Source: Alistipes sp.
GTDB taxonomy: Bacteria > Bacteroidota > Bacteroidia > Bacteroidales > Rikenellaceae
Assembly: GCA_017546725.1 (NCBI GenBank)
Contig: JAFYRX010000027.1
Span: 16,855 to 80,854, forward strand
Direction of reading: 5' to 3'
Length of the DNA stretch: 64,000 nt
Numbering within the stretch: the first letter of the stretch is position 1; every line of letters starts with the position of its first letter. Below are positions 1-8,062 of this stretch, in pieces. The position numbers and the translations under genes were made by a program. The notes under the pieces are model-generated. The model made no database searches. It was not told the origin of the DNA and saw only the letters and a program-made list of their open reading frames with translations.

Positions 1-1221
1 GACATACCCTATCGCGGTTCTTTCAAGTGTAACGACGAGCGTCTGAATCAGATTTGGGAGACAGGAGCGCGTACCGTGCACCTCAATATGCAGGACTACC
101 TATGGGACGGCATCAAGCGTGACCGCTTGGTTTGGATGGGTGACCTCCACCCCGAAATCACAACCGTTAGCCACGTATTCGGCTACAACGAGGTCGTACC
201 AAAGAGCCTCGACTTAGTAAAAGATACCACACCCCTGCCTAATTGGATGAATGGTATGTACACATACTCTATTTGGTGGGTTATCAATCAGCGCGATTGG
301 TTCTACTATCACGGTGACGAGGAGTATTTGCAGAGCCAGCGCGACTACCTTGTTCAGTTGCTCGACCTGTTGATGACAAAGGTTGATGACCAGGGCTTTG
401 AGACCAGCGGTGGCGGATTCCTCGATTGGCCGTCGAACGCCAATCGTCCCGCTATGCGTGCAGGTACACAGGCCTTGATGATGTGGGCTATGAAGTCAGG
501 CGAGGAGTTGTGCAACTATTTGGGCGAAAACGATATGGCACAGCGTTGCAAGGAGTGTTACGACAGAATGGTAACCGCTGCCCCCGCCGTTGTAGAGCAA
601 TATTTCAAGGAGGCTCAGGAGCCCACCGCACCTGGTAGCAAACAGGGTGCTGCATTGATGGCTTTGGCGGGCATTATCGACGCCCAAGAGGCTAACGACA
701 AGGTGCTGACTGTAGATGGTGCTCGCGGATTCTCGACATTCTACGGATATTATATGTTGCAGGCTATGGCCAAAGCGGGCGACTACGAGGGTGCTATGCA
801 GGTGATTCGCGACTTCTGGGGCGCTATGATTGACCTTGGCGCAACATCATTCTGGGAGGATTTCCACACCGATTGGATTCCCGATGCAGCACCTATTGAC
901 GCACTTGTTCCCGAAGGCAAGAAGGATATTCACGGCGACTTCGGTGCATATTGCTACAAAGGTTTCCGCCACAGCCTGTGTCACGGCTGGGCATCGGGTC
1001 CCACATCTTGGCTTATGCAAAATGTGTTGGGTGTAGAGGTTGTAGAGCCGGCTTGCAAAGTGGTGAAAATCACTCCACATTTGGGCAATTTGGAGTGGGC
1101 CGAGGGTAGTTTCCCCACACCCTATGGCGACATAACAATTTCGCATAAGAAGGGCTCTGACGGCAAGATTAAGTCGGAGATTAAGGCTCCGCGCGGTGTT
1201 AAAGTCATCAAGGGCGAGTAA
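1..1221 (+). CDS. alpha-L-rhamnosidase-like glycoside hydrolase (GH78), 3' part
   Basis: Only the last 406 codons are in the window; the frame is open from base 1, so the gene starts to the left. The visible part matches the (alpha/alpha)6-barrel catalytic region and C-terminal beta domain of GH78 enzymes. It has the family-typical stretch around visible residues 39-50 (KRDR..W.GDLHPE), which includes acidic residues of the active site, and later Trp- and Gly-rich barrel helices. Such enzymes release terminal L-rhamnose from plant or bacterial glycans, usually in the periplasm or outside the cell. The N-terminal signal and accessory domains cannot be seen. A GTG at 76 is an internal Val, not a start. 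A related GH78-fold enzyme of other specificity is possible. Confidence 0.85.
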   Translation, partial: DIPYRGSFKCNDERLNQIWETGARTVHLNMQDYLWDGIKRDRLVWMGDLHPEITTVSHVFGYNEVVPKSLDLVKDTTPLPNWMNGMYTYSIWWVINQRDWFYYHGDEEYLQSQRDYLVQLLDLLMTKVDDQGFETSGGGFLDWPSNANRPAMRAGTQALMMWAMKSGEELCNYLGENDMAQRCKECYDRMVTAAPAVVEQYFKEAQEPTAPGSKQGAALMALAGIIDAQEANDKVLTVDGARGFSTFYGYYMLQAMAKAGDYEGAMQVIRDFWGAMIDLGATSFWEDFHTDWIPDAAPIDALVPEGKKDIHGDFGAYCYKGFRHSLCHGWASGPTSWLMQNVLGVEVVEPACKVVKITPHLGNLEWAEGSFPTPYGDITISHKKGSDGKIKSEIKAPRGVKVIKGE

Positions 1222-1252
1222 TACTGCAACTACATATTGCAAGATATAGTAA

Positions 1253-1286
1253 GGTTGTGTGGCTCAGGTCGCACAACCCTATTTTT
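1253..1286 (+). terminator. intrinsic terminator after the rhamnosidase gene
   Basis: A nine-base-pair stem (GGTTGTGTG at 1253-1261 with CGCACAACC at 1270-1278, one G-T pair) with an eight-base loop is followed by CTATTTTTT. It lies 31 bases after the stop codon. Confidence 0.8.
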
Positions 1287-1328
1287 TCAACAAAGTGTGC
1301 CAAAAGCGAGGAAAAGTAATTAAAATAT

Positions 1329-1360
1329 TTTGATTATTGGATTTATTTTGCGTATCTTTG
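1329..1360 (+). promoter_or_regulatory. Bacteroidota sigma-ABfr type promoter of rpmB
   Basis: TTTG at 1329-1332 and TATCTTTG at 1353-1360 are separated by 20 bases, matching the phylum consensus TTTG-N19/20-TAnnTTTG. The start of the L28 gene lies 44 bases downstream. Confidence 0.8.
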
Positions 1361-1404
1361 CGCACCCTTATTGTGAGGGGATATAAACTAAAATTAACAA
1401 AACA

Positions 1405-1638
1405 ATGAGAGTTTGCGAAATTACAGGTAAAACTGCTGTAGTGGGTAACAATGTTTCTCACTCAAACCGCAAGACTAAGCGCAAGTTCAACACTAACTTG
1501 AAGACAAAGCGTTTCTGGTCAGAGGAGGAGGGCCGTTGGTTTACTTTGAAAGTAACAACTGCCGGTATGAAAACTATTAACAAGAAGGGCTTGGCTGCCG
1601 CTCTTAAGGAGGCTGCTGCACCTAAGAAGGTTTACTAA
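1405..1638 (+). CDS. rpmB: 50S ribosomal protein L28
   Basis: A 77-residue basic protein beginning MRVCEITGK, with the L28 pattern of a Cys near the N terminus, [14 protein letters not shown] and a Thr/Lys-rich C-terminal half. It is a structural protein of the large ribosomal subunit. It is the first gene of a short cluster with L33 (15 bases downstream) and a DUF4295 protein, an arrangement usual in Bacteroidota. The promoter at 1329-1360 supports this start. Confidence 0.98.
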   Translation: MRVCEITGKTAVVGNNVSHSNRKTKRKFNTNLKTKRFWSEEEGRWFTLKVTTAGMKTINKKGLAAALKEAAAPKKVY

Positions 1639-1653
1639 AAAAGTTAAAGACAA

Positions 1654-1836
1654 ATGGCAAAGAAAGGTAACAGAGTGCAGGTGATTTTGGAGTGCACCGA
1701 GCAGAAGGAGAGTGGCGTTGCAGGTATGTCACGTTACATCACTACCAAGAACAAGAAGAACACACCCGATCGTTTGGAGCGTAAGAAGTACAATCCTTAC
1801 TTGAAGAAGGTTACAGTACATCGTGAAATTAAGTAA
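1654..1836 (+). CDS. rpmG: 50S ribosomal protein L33
   Basis: A 60-residue protein with the L33 signature ([22 protein letters not shown]). Only one cysteine is present, so this is the zinc-independent form without the paired CXXC knuckles. It sits on the large ribosomal subunit near the E site. It is co-transcribed with rpmB (15-base gap) and followed 14 bases later by the DUF4295 gene. Confidence 0.98.
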   Translation: MAKKGNRVQVILECTEQKESGVAGMSRYITTKNKKNTPDRLERKKYNPYLKKVTVHREIK

Positions 1837-1850
1837 TTTTTGTGTAAGTT

Positions 1851-2009
1851 ATGGCAAAGAAAGTAGTTGCAACCCTTAAGACGGGTACCAACAAGAAGTA
1901 CACCAAGTGCATCAAGATGGTGAAATCAGAGAAGACCGGTGCTTACATCTTCAAGACACAGAACATTCTTGAGGAGGCTGACATCAAGACATACTTCGCT
2001 GAGAAATAA
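1851..2009 (+). CDS. DUF4295 family small basic protein
   Basis: A 52-residue lysine-rich protein starting MAKKVVATLKTG and ending YFAEK. Small proteins of this type (DUF4295) directly follow L33 across the Bacteroidota, and their abundance next to ribosomal genes suggests a ribosome-associated role, although I know of no proven function. The gene starts 14 bases after rpmG, ends just before a strong terminator and clearly belongs to the rpmB-rpmG operon. Confidence 0.9.
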   Translation: MAKKVVATLKTGTNKKYTKCIKMVKSEKTGAYIFKTQNILEEADIKTYFAEK

Positions 2010-2033
2010 TTTTTATTAGACTTCGCGTTTAAT

Positions 2034-2067
2034 AAAAAAAGGCACTTCGCAAGAGGTGCCTTTTTTT
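2034..2067. terminator. bidirectional intrinsic terminator after the rpmB operon
   Basis: An eight-base-pair stem closed by a GCAA tetraloop (2041-2048 with 2053-2060) is flanked by seven A on the left and seven T on the right, so it can terminate transcription from either side. It ends the rpmB-rpmG-DUF4295 transcript. Confidence 0.9.
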
Positions 2068-2132
2068 GTGGGGTATAATTTCCATTATTAATTCAAATTA
2101 ACTATTTTTGTATATAACAAATACCCATAACT

Positions 2133-2900
2133 ATGAGAAGAGATTGGACGGATGATGAAATGATTTTAGCACTTGCTTTATATTTCAGATTACCTTATAA
2201 CCGATTAAATAAGAATAATCCCGAAGTAATAGCATTGGCAAATCTTATTAAAAGAACCAATAATTCTGTTGCTATCAGACTTGTAAATTATGCGGCTTGC
2301 GACCCTGCTCTAACATCTATGGGTAAAGTTGGAATGTATGCAGGCATTCCTAAATGTCTTCCATATTGGAATAAATACATCAACAATAAAGAAGAATTGT
2401 TTTGGGAGGAGGCTAATATCAAAGCAAAATTATTAAAAGAAAACATAGAAACGTCTTTATCGATACCTCAACAAGATTTTACAGGAAAGGAGCGCGAAAC
2501 TGTTATTAAGCAACGAATAAATCAAAATGCTTTTAGAGCAATGATATTAGCAAACTATAACGAAACCTGCGCTATATCGGGCATTACAGTGCCTCAATTA
2601 TTAATTGCAAGTCATATTGTACCCTGGTCTGACAATGAAGAAAATAGATTAAACCCCGAAAATGGAATATGTTTGTCTGCGTTGTATGACAAAGCATTTG
2701 ATTCAGGTTTAATTGGAATTAGACCAGATGATTATACCGTAACCATCTCTAAAGAATTAAAAAATTATAGACATTCAGACTTTTATAATAACTTTTTTTT
2801 AAGGATAGAAAACAAAGCAATACTTATGCCTGAACGTCATTCTCCTAACAGAGACTTTCTTGAATACCACATAAATAATATTTTTTCTAAATACAACTAA
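2133..2900 (+). CDS. HNH endonuclease (HNH_2-like), probably horizontally acquired
   Basis: A 255-residue protein with an N-terminal helical region (WTDDEMILALALYF... SVAIRLVNYAACDP, residues 5-60) found in stand-alone restriction-type HNH proteins. The C-terminal nuclease domain has Cys146, the core His161 (ASHIVPW) and Asn177 (NGICLSALYDKAFD). It would cut DNA, perhaps as a solitary or modification-dependent restriction enzyme; no methyltransferase lies beside it. Base and codon use are markedly more AT-rich than in the flanking genes. It interrupts the order rpmB-rpmG-DUF4295-ftsY common in this phylum. A weak -7 box (TATTTTTG, 2103-2110) precedes it. A defence role is inference; the domain assignment is firm. 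Confidence 0.85.
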   Translation: MRRDWTDDEMILALALYFRLPYNRLNKNNPEVIALANLIKRTNNSVAIRLVNYAACDPALTSMGKVGMYAGIPKCLPYWNKYINNKEELFWEEANIKAKLLKENIETSLSIPQQDFTGKERETVIKQRINQNAFRAMILANYNETCAISGITVPQLLIASHIVPWSDNEENRLNPENGICLSALYDKAFDSGLIGIRPDDYTVTISKELKNYRHSDFYNNFFLRIENKAILMPERHSPNRDFLEYHINNIFSKYN

Positions 2901-2926
2901 CCCTGCGCTTGCTTATTGCGCTCATA

Positions 2927-2958
2927 TTTGGTTATATCCCTAAAAAATCATAACTTTG
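2927..2958 (+). promoter_or_regulatory. promoter of ftsY-rimO
   Basis: TTTG at 2927-2930 and TAACTTTG at 2951-2958 with a 20-base spacer. It lies between the HNH gene and ftsY and would make ftsY independent of the upstream ribosomal operon. Confidence 0.75.
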
Positions 2959-3008
2959 TATGATAATTTGCCTTTCGCAGTTGCGTGGGCCTAAAAACGT
3001 AAATGATT

Positions 3009-4049
3009 ATGGGATTTTTTGACCTTTTTAAGAAGAAGAAAGATAATGCGGCTGAGCAGGTAGCAACGCCAGAGGCACAGGCGGCCATTGAGCAGCACGA
3101 GGAGCAACAAGCACAAGAGCAGAAAGAGGAACTGTCGGCTGGTTTGCAAAAGACCAAAGAGGGCTTCTTCTCGAAGTTGGCGCGTGCCGTAGCGGGTCGC
3201 TCGACTGTCGATGCCGACGTGTTGGATAACTTGGAGGAGGTGCTCATTACATCGGACGTGGGCGTAGAGACCACTGTAAAGATTATCGAGCATATCGAGG
3301 CACGCATTGCGCGCGACAAGTATATGAACACCTCGGAACTCAACGCCATCCTGCGTGACGAGATTGCACAGTTGATGGAGGAGTCACACTCGTCGCAAAA
3401 GGACTTTGGTTTAGAGGTGCAGGAGGGCACGCCCTACGTTATGATGGTTGTGGGTGTGAATGGTGCTGGTAAGACCACCACAATCGGCAAACTTGCCGCA
3501 CAACTCACCAAAGCGGGCCGTAAGGTTTACATAGGTGCTGCCGACACATTCCGTGCTGCGGCTATCGACCAGTTGGGTGTATGGGCCGAACGTGCAGGAG
3601 CAACGATGATTCGTCAGGAGATGGGCTCTGACCCCGCATCGGTGGCGTTCGACACACTGAAGTCAGCAGTAGCCAATGGTGCCGACGTTGTTTTGATTGA
3701 CACTGCGGGCCGTCTGCACAACAAGATTGGCTTGATGAACGAACTTACCAAGATTCGCAACGTGATGTCGAAGGTGATACCCAATGCTCCGCACGAAGTG
3801 ATGCTCGTATTGGACGGCTCTACGGGCCAAAACGCCTTTGAGCAGGCTCGCCAATTTACACAGGCTACACAGGTTACATCACTCACAATCACCAAGTTGG
3901 ACGGCACAGCCAAAGGTGGCGTAGTGATAGGCATCAGCGACCAATTCCACATTCCCGTACGCTATATTGGCATCGGTGAGGGCATCAACCAACTCAAGAT
4001 GTTTGACCGCCATCAATTTGTAGACGCCCTTTTCGGCGAGAAGAAGTAA
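3009..4049 (+). CDS. ftsY: signal recognition particle receptor FtsY
   Basis: A 346-residue SRP-receptor GTPase that docks ribosome-SRP complexes at the inner membrane for co-translational insertion. It has a short acidic/Gln-rich N-terminal A region (about residues 10-45), a helical N domain, and the G domain with G1 GVNGAGKTTT (about residue 150), DTFRAAAIDQL, DTAGRLHNK and TKLDGTAKGG. The start at 3009 (MGFFDLFKKKK) is preferred because it matches other members; an in-frame ATG two codons earlier (3003) is possible. rimO follows 13 bases downstream. Confidence 0.97.
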   Translation: MGFFDLFKKKKDNAAEQVATPEAQAAIEQHEEQQAQEQKEELSAGLQKTKEGFFSKLARAVAGRSTVDADVLDNLEEVLITSDVGVETTVKIIEHIEARIARDKYMNTSELNAILRDEIAQLMEESHSSQKDFGLEVQEGTPYVMMVVGVNGAGKTTTIGKLAAQLTKAGRKVYIGAADTFRAAAIDQLGVWAERAGATMIRQEMGSDPASVAFDTLKSAVANGADVVLIDTAGRLHNKIGLMNELTKIRNVMSKVIPNAPHEVMLVLDGSTGQNAFEQARQFTQATQVTSLTITKLDGTAKGGVVIGISDQFHIPVRYIGIGEGINQLKMFDRHQFVDALFGEKK

Positions 4050-4062
4050 AAAAGAGCAAAAG

Positions 4063-5385
4063 ATGAAAAAAATCAACGTCATAACTCTCGGATGCTCGAA
4101 GAATGTGGTCGATAGCGAGCACCTGATGGCGCAGTTGGAGGCTGCAGGATATAAACTCACATTCGACAGCGATTCTACCGACGCCAAAGTGGTGGTTATC
4201 AACACCTGCGGATTTATCGGTGATGCCAAGAAGGAGAGCATCGACACCATCCTGTCTGCCGTACAGGCCAAAGAGAAGGGTTTAATCGAGCAGTTGTTCG
4301 TCATCGGTTGCTTGAGCGAGCGTTATGCCGATGAGTTGCGCGAGGAGATTCCCGAAGTTGATAAATATTTTGGAGTAAACGATTGGGCCGATATAGTTGC
4401 CGCGCTGGGTGGAGAGCATAGCAAAGAGTTAGAGACCGAGCGAGTGCTGACCACTCCATCACATTACGCCTACCTGAAGATTGCCGAGGGTTGTAATTGG
4501 CATTGCGGCTATTGCGCCATACCGCTGATTCGTGGCAAGCACACTTCGGTGCCTATGGAGCAGATTCTGGACGAGGCGCAGAAATTGGCAGAGCGAGGAG
4601 TTAAGGAACTTATCGTCATTGCACAAGATACGACCTATTACGGCATCGACCTCTACGGCCGTCGTCGTCTGGCCGACCTACTGACTGAATTGTGCAAAAT
4701 CAAGGGCATAGAGTGGATTCGCCTACATTATGCCTACCCCACCGCCTTCCCCGAGGATGTTATCGAGGTGATGGCGCGCGAGAAGAAGATTTGCAAATAT
4801 CTCGACATTCCTTTCCAGCACATATCAGATAAGATGCTTTCGGCAATGAAACGCCGTCATACCAAAGCCGAGGCTATGGAGTTAATCGAGCGTCTTCGCA
4901 AACAAATTCCTGATATTGCTATACGCACTACGTTGCTTGTCGGCTACCCTACCGAGACACAGGAGGACATTGACGAATTGGAGGCATTTGTACGCGAGGT
5001 ACGTTTCGACAGATTGGGAGTTTTCCCCTATTCCGAGGAGGAGGGAACATATTCTGCCGAGAAACTTACAGATGATGTAGCCGAGGAGGAAAAGGAGCGT
5101 CGTGCTGCACGCATTATGCAGATTCAGGAGCAGATTTCGCTGGAGAACAACCTCAAGAGAGTTGGACAGACAATGCGTGTTATAGTCGATGGCCGACAAG
5201 GCGATTACTACGTCGCTCGTTCACAATATGATTCTCCCGAAGTGGACCAGGAGATACTCATAGCGGCCGACAAACGCCGTCTGCGCAGAGGTTGTTTCTA
5301 CGATGTCATCATTACCGATGCCGAGGACTATGACCTATTTGGCGAAGTTGTCGAGGCTCGCGCAAAGAGATGTTGCAAGCGATAA
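4063..5385 (+). CDS. rimO: ribosomal protein S12 methylthiotransferase RimO
   Basis: A 440-residue radical-SAM enzyme that adds a methylthio group to the conserved Asp of ribosomal protein S12. The N-terminal MTTase domain has the cluster ligands Cys11, Cys49 and Cys83. The radical-SAM motif CXXXCXXC is at Cys144, Cys148 and Cys151, and a TRAM domain ends the protein. The opening (INVITLGCSKNVVDSE) and the GYPTET motif are characteristic of RimO rather than MiaB. It is co-transcribed with ftsY. Confidence 0.97.
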   Translation: MKKINVITLGCSKNVVDSEHLMAQLEAAGYKLTFDSDSTDAKVVVINTCGFIGDAKKESIDTILSAVQAKEKGLIEQLFVIGCLSERYADELREEIPEVDKYFGVNDWADIVAALGGEHSKELETERVLTTPSHYAYLKIAEGCNWHCGYCAIPLIRGKHTSVPMEQILDEAQKLAERGVKELIVIAQDTTYYGIDLYGRRRLADLLTELCKIKGIEWIRLHYAYPTAFPEDVIEVMAREKKICKYLDIPFQHISDKMLSAMKRRHTKAEAMELIERLRKQIPDIAIRTTLLVGYPTETQEDIDELEAFVREVRFDRLGVFPYSEEEGTYSAEKLTDDVAEEEKERRAARIMQIQEQISLENNLKRVGQTMRVIVDGRQGDYYVARSQYDSPEVDQEILIAADKRRLRRGCFYDVIITDAEDYDLFGEVVEARAKRCCKR

Positions 5386-5419
5386 GATTCGAGAAAAAAG
5401 CATATCGCAGGCAATAAAA

Positions 5420-5451
5420 TTTGCGAAAAATATATTTTTTTATTACCTTTG
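5420..5451 (+). promoter_or_regulatory. promoter of the coiled-coil gene and zapA
   Basis: TTTG at 5420-5423 and TACCTTTG at 5444-5451 with 20 bases between, 29 bases before the ATG at 5481. Confidence 0.75.
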
Positions 5452-5480
5452 AGTGTTAAAAACCGTTTAGACCCTACGAG

Positions 5481-5780
5481 ATGGCTTGTAAAAGCATCAT
5501 AAAGCATATAGAGGCACAGACCGAAAGGATTATCGAGCAATACGAGAATCTGGAGGAGCAGTGTCATCAACTGCGTGAAGAGAGAGACTCATTGCGAGCG
5601 CAAGTGCGAGAGCAGGAAGAGCAACTTCGCGAGTTGAAGGCCGAGGTACAGCGTCTGCGTCTGGCTGAGGGCTTGAGCGGCAATAAGACAGATAAGGCAA
5701 AGTCACGTGCACGCATCAATCTGTTATTGCGGGAGGTTGATAAGTGCATAGCGCTACTTACTAAAGCCCAAGAAAATTAG
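5481..5780 (+). CDS. small coiled-coil protein upstream of zapA
   Basis: A 99-residue protein, almost wholly a predicted coiled coil (about residues 8-65, rich in E/Q/R/L heptads), followed by a short basic segment and a C-terminal helix. It starts eight bases before zapA, in the position where many Bacteroidota carry a small coiled-coil partner. A role with ZapA in Z-ring organisation, comparable to ZapB, is inferred from shape and neighbourhood; the sequence does not prove homology to ZapB. Confidence 0.75.
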   Translation: MACKSIIKHIEAQTERIIEQYENLEEQCHQLREERDSLRAQVREQEEQLRELKAEVQRLRLAEGLSGNKTDKAKSRARINLLLREVDKCIALLTKAQEN

Positions 5781-5788
5781 TTTGGAAT

Positions 5789-6127
5789 ATGGCAAAGCAA
5801 AAGATAAACCTCAGGGTAAAGGAAAAAGCTTACCAAATGACAATCGACAGCGATAAGGAGGAGATTTATCGCTTGGCCGAGCGTGAGGTAAATGCCAATA
5901 TAGCCAAATTAGAGAAGGCTTTTGGTGAAAGTTGTGATTTAAAGGATTGCTTGGCTATAACAGCCTTACAGTTGTGTATAAACAACATATCGATGGCCCG
6001 CCAGAACGAACTTGACAGTGATGACGTGGCGGCACTCGATGCTTTGTCACAGAAGATGGACAAGCACCTTAATCGCATTACACCTCGCAAGAAGAGTACA
6101 AGCAGCAAGCGTGCTACAAATAAATAG
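5789..6127 (+). CDS. zapA: cell division protein ZapA
   Basis: A 112-residue protein matching the ZapA family: an N-terminal beta-rich segment (KINLRVKEKAYQMTIDSDKEEIYRLAE) and a long C-terminal dimerising helix, then a Lys/Ser/Thr-rich tail. ZapA bundles FtsZ protofilaments at midcell. It directly follows the coiled-coil gene and precedes a structured RNA and rny, the usual Bacteroidota order. Confidence 0.92.
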   Translation: MAKQKINLRVKEKAYQMTIDSDKEEIYRLAEREVNANIAKLEKAFGESCDLKDCLAITALQLCINNISMARQNELDSDDVAALDALSQKMDKHLNRITPRKKSTSSKRATNK

Positions 6128-6163
6128 ACCATATAAAGATATAGGCTCTTTACATAAAAATCT

Positions 6164-6368
6164 ACCCGCATAGATTTCCTTATAGCTTTGCGAAACTGAA
6201 CACTTTTTACATTGGGTCAACTCTCGGTTTCTCAAAATCAGGCCTTAACCCCGCAAGGGGTGTGCCGCGCGCACCGTTGGACGATTGCGAACTCCGGAGC
6301 CCCACACCTTGACTTATCGGCAGATTCGTCAAACAAGAAAAGGAACTTCTATGCGGCTTTTTTATTTT
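6164..6368 (+). ncRNA. ssrS: probable 6S RNA (ssrS)
   Basis: The 307 bases between zapA and rny hold no gene but a long foldable element. A nine-base-pair closing stem (6166-6174 with 6348-6356) continues after a small internal loop as six more pairs (6176-6181 with 6340-6345). Inside are a perfect hairpin with GCAA loop (6248-6261), a GTGC/GCAC hairpin and further GC-rich segments. CTTTTTTATTTTT follows the closing stem directly. Size (about 200 nt), rod-like form and position after zapA fit 6S RNA, which binds RNA polymerase holoenzyme. The exact ends are inferred from the stem; no good -33/-7 pair precedes it, so it may be processed from the zapA transcript. Confidence 0.7.
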
Positions 6369-6434
6369 TGAGCAAGTAAGAAAACGAAAAGACAAAACTA
6401 CAATAAATAAACTAATTTAATTAACAAAACAGAG

Positions 6435-7982
6435 ATGATAACTATAGTTATAACTGCTATCATATCAGTCATCGTGACACTGGTAACCTACATCCTGGTT
6501 ACTACCTATATCACGAAGAACTCGATACAAAAGCAACGCGCTACGGCTCTCAAGGAGGCCGAAGCCGAAGGTGAAATGATTAAGAAGGAGAAGATACTTC
6601 AGGCAAAAGAGAAGTTTATTCAACTTAAGAGCGAGCACGACCGCACTATCAACGAGCGTAATCAGAAGATTGCACAGAGCGAGCAGCGTGCAAAGCAGAT
6701 TGAGGCAAACCTGCAGAATCAGCAGCGTGACCTTGAGAATAAACTCAAGGAGAATGACCGCCTGAAGGAGCAGATGAACAGCCAATTGCAGAGCCTAAAC
6801 ACAAAGAAAGAGGAGTTGGCATCTGTAATCAAGGAGCAGAATGCTCGTTTGGAGCAGATTTCTGGTATGAGTGCCGAGGATGCAAAGAACATCTTGATGG
6901 AGAATATGAAGGAGGAGGCAAAGACCGAGGCCGCATCATACATCAACGAGACCATCGAGGAGGCAAAACTCACCGCCACAAAAGAGGCAAAGCGTATCAT
7001 CGTAACATCTATTCAGCGTGTCGCTACGGAGACCGCCATCGAGAATGCTGTAACGGTATTCAATATCGATAGCGACGAGGTTAAGGGCCGCATCATCGGT
7101 CGTGAGGGACGTAACATTCGTGCTTTGGAGGCTGCTACAGGTATCGAGATTATCGTTGATGACACCCCCGAGGCTATCATCCTGAGTGGTTTTGACCCCG
7201 TACGTCGTGAGATTGCACGTTTGGCTTTGCACCAGTTGGTAACTGACGGCCGTATCCACCCTGCACGTATCGAGGAGGTCGTAGCAAAGGTTAAGAAGCA
7301 GATTGAGGAGGAGATTGTAGAGGTTGGTAAGCGTACCGCTATCGACTTGGGTATTCACGGTCTGCACCCCGAACTTATCCGTCTTATCGGTAAGATGAAG
7401 TATCGTTCATCATACGGTCAGAACCTCTTGCAGCACGCTCGTGAGACTGCAAACCTTGCAGGCATTATGGCTTCGGAGTTGGGATTGCCCGTTAAGGCTG
7501 CACGTCGCGCTGGATTGTTGCACGATATTGGTAAGGTGCCCGATGATGAGCCCGAATTGCCACACGCAATTATCGGCATGAAGTTGGCCGAGAAGTACAA
7601 GGAGAAGGCCGACGTATGCAATGCTATTGGTGCACACCACGATGAGGTTGAGATGTCATCAATCATCGCTCCTATCATTCAGGTTTGTGACGCCATCTCT
7701 GGTGCACGTCCCGGTGCACGTCGTGAGGTCGTAGAGTCTTACATCAAGCGTTTGAAGGAGATGGAGGATATCGCTCTCTCATATCCTGGCGTTGTCAAGA
7801 CCTACGCTATTCAGGCAGGTCGTGAGTTGCGCGTAATCGTAGGTGCAGACAAACTCTCAGACCAGGAGTCAGAGTCATTGTCACACGACATTGCAAAGAA
7901 GATTCAGGACGAGATGACTTATCCTGGTCAGGTAAAGATTACCGTTATCCGCGAGACTCGTTCAGTAAGTTACGCAAAGTAA
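6435..7982 (+). CDS. rny: ribonuclease Y
   Basis: A 515-residue membrane-anchored endoribonuclease that initiates mRNA decay. It has an N-terminal membrane helix (residues 2-25), a long coiled coil (about 28-175), a KH domain ([15 protein letters not shown], about 220-280) and an HD domain with His363-Asp364 (LLHDIGK) and a later HHDE motif. The length is typical. It has no clear promoter of its own and may be read from the 6S/zapA region. It ends at a strong terminator. Confidence 0.97.
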   Translation: MITIVITAIISVIVTLVTYILVTTYITKNSIQKQRATALKEAEAEGEMIKKEKILQAKEKFIQLKSEHDRTINERNQKIAQSEQRAKQIEANLQNQQRDLENKLKENDRLKEQMNSQLQSLNTKKEELASVIKEQNARLEQISGMSAEDAKNILMENMKEEAKTEAASYINETIEEAKLTATKEAKRIIVTSIQRVATETAIENAVTVFNIDSDEVKGRIIGREGRNIRALEAATGIEIIVDDTPEAIILSGFDPVRREIARLALHQLVTDGRIHPARIEEVVAKVKKQIEEEIVEVGKRTAIDLGIHGLHPELIRLIGKMKYRSSYGQNLLQHARETANLAGIMASELGLPVKAARRAGLLHDIGKVPDDEPELPHAIIGMKLAEKYKEKADVCNAIGAHHDEVEMSSIIAPIIQVCDAISGARPGARREVVESYIKRLKEMEDIALSYPGVVKTYAIQAGRELRVIVGADKLSDQESESLSHDIAKKIQDEMTYPGQVKITVIRETRSVSYAK

Positions 7983-8011
7983 TCGACACACATTGGATTG
8001 ATTATACAAAG

Positions 8012-8042
8012 AAAGAGTTCAACCTTCGGGCTGAACTCTTTC
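8012..8042. terminator. terminator between rny and the convergent GT9 gene
   Basis: Inverted repeat AAAGAGTTCA / TGAACTCTTT (8013-8022 with 8032-8041) with two further C-G pairs and a TTCG loop. It lies between convergent genes and can serve both strands. Confidence 0.85.
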
Positions 8043-8062
8043 ATTATAAATTAAGGTATAAA

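Noticed and set aside
2948-3430. Long minus-strand frame opposite ftsY
   Set aside because: It is a shadow of the acidic/Gln-rich ftsY start; low-complexity Ser/Cys composition and no start context.
1851-4049. HNH gene as part of a restriction-modification pair
   Set aside because: No methyltransferase or specificity gene on either side; neighbours are ribosomal genes and ftsY.
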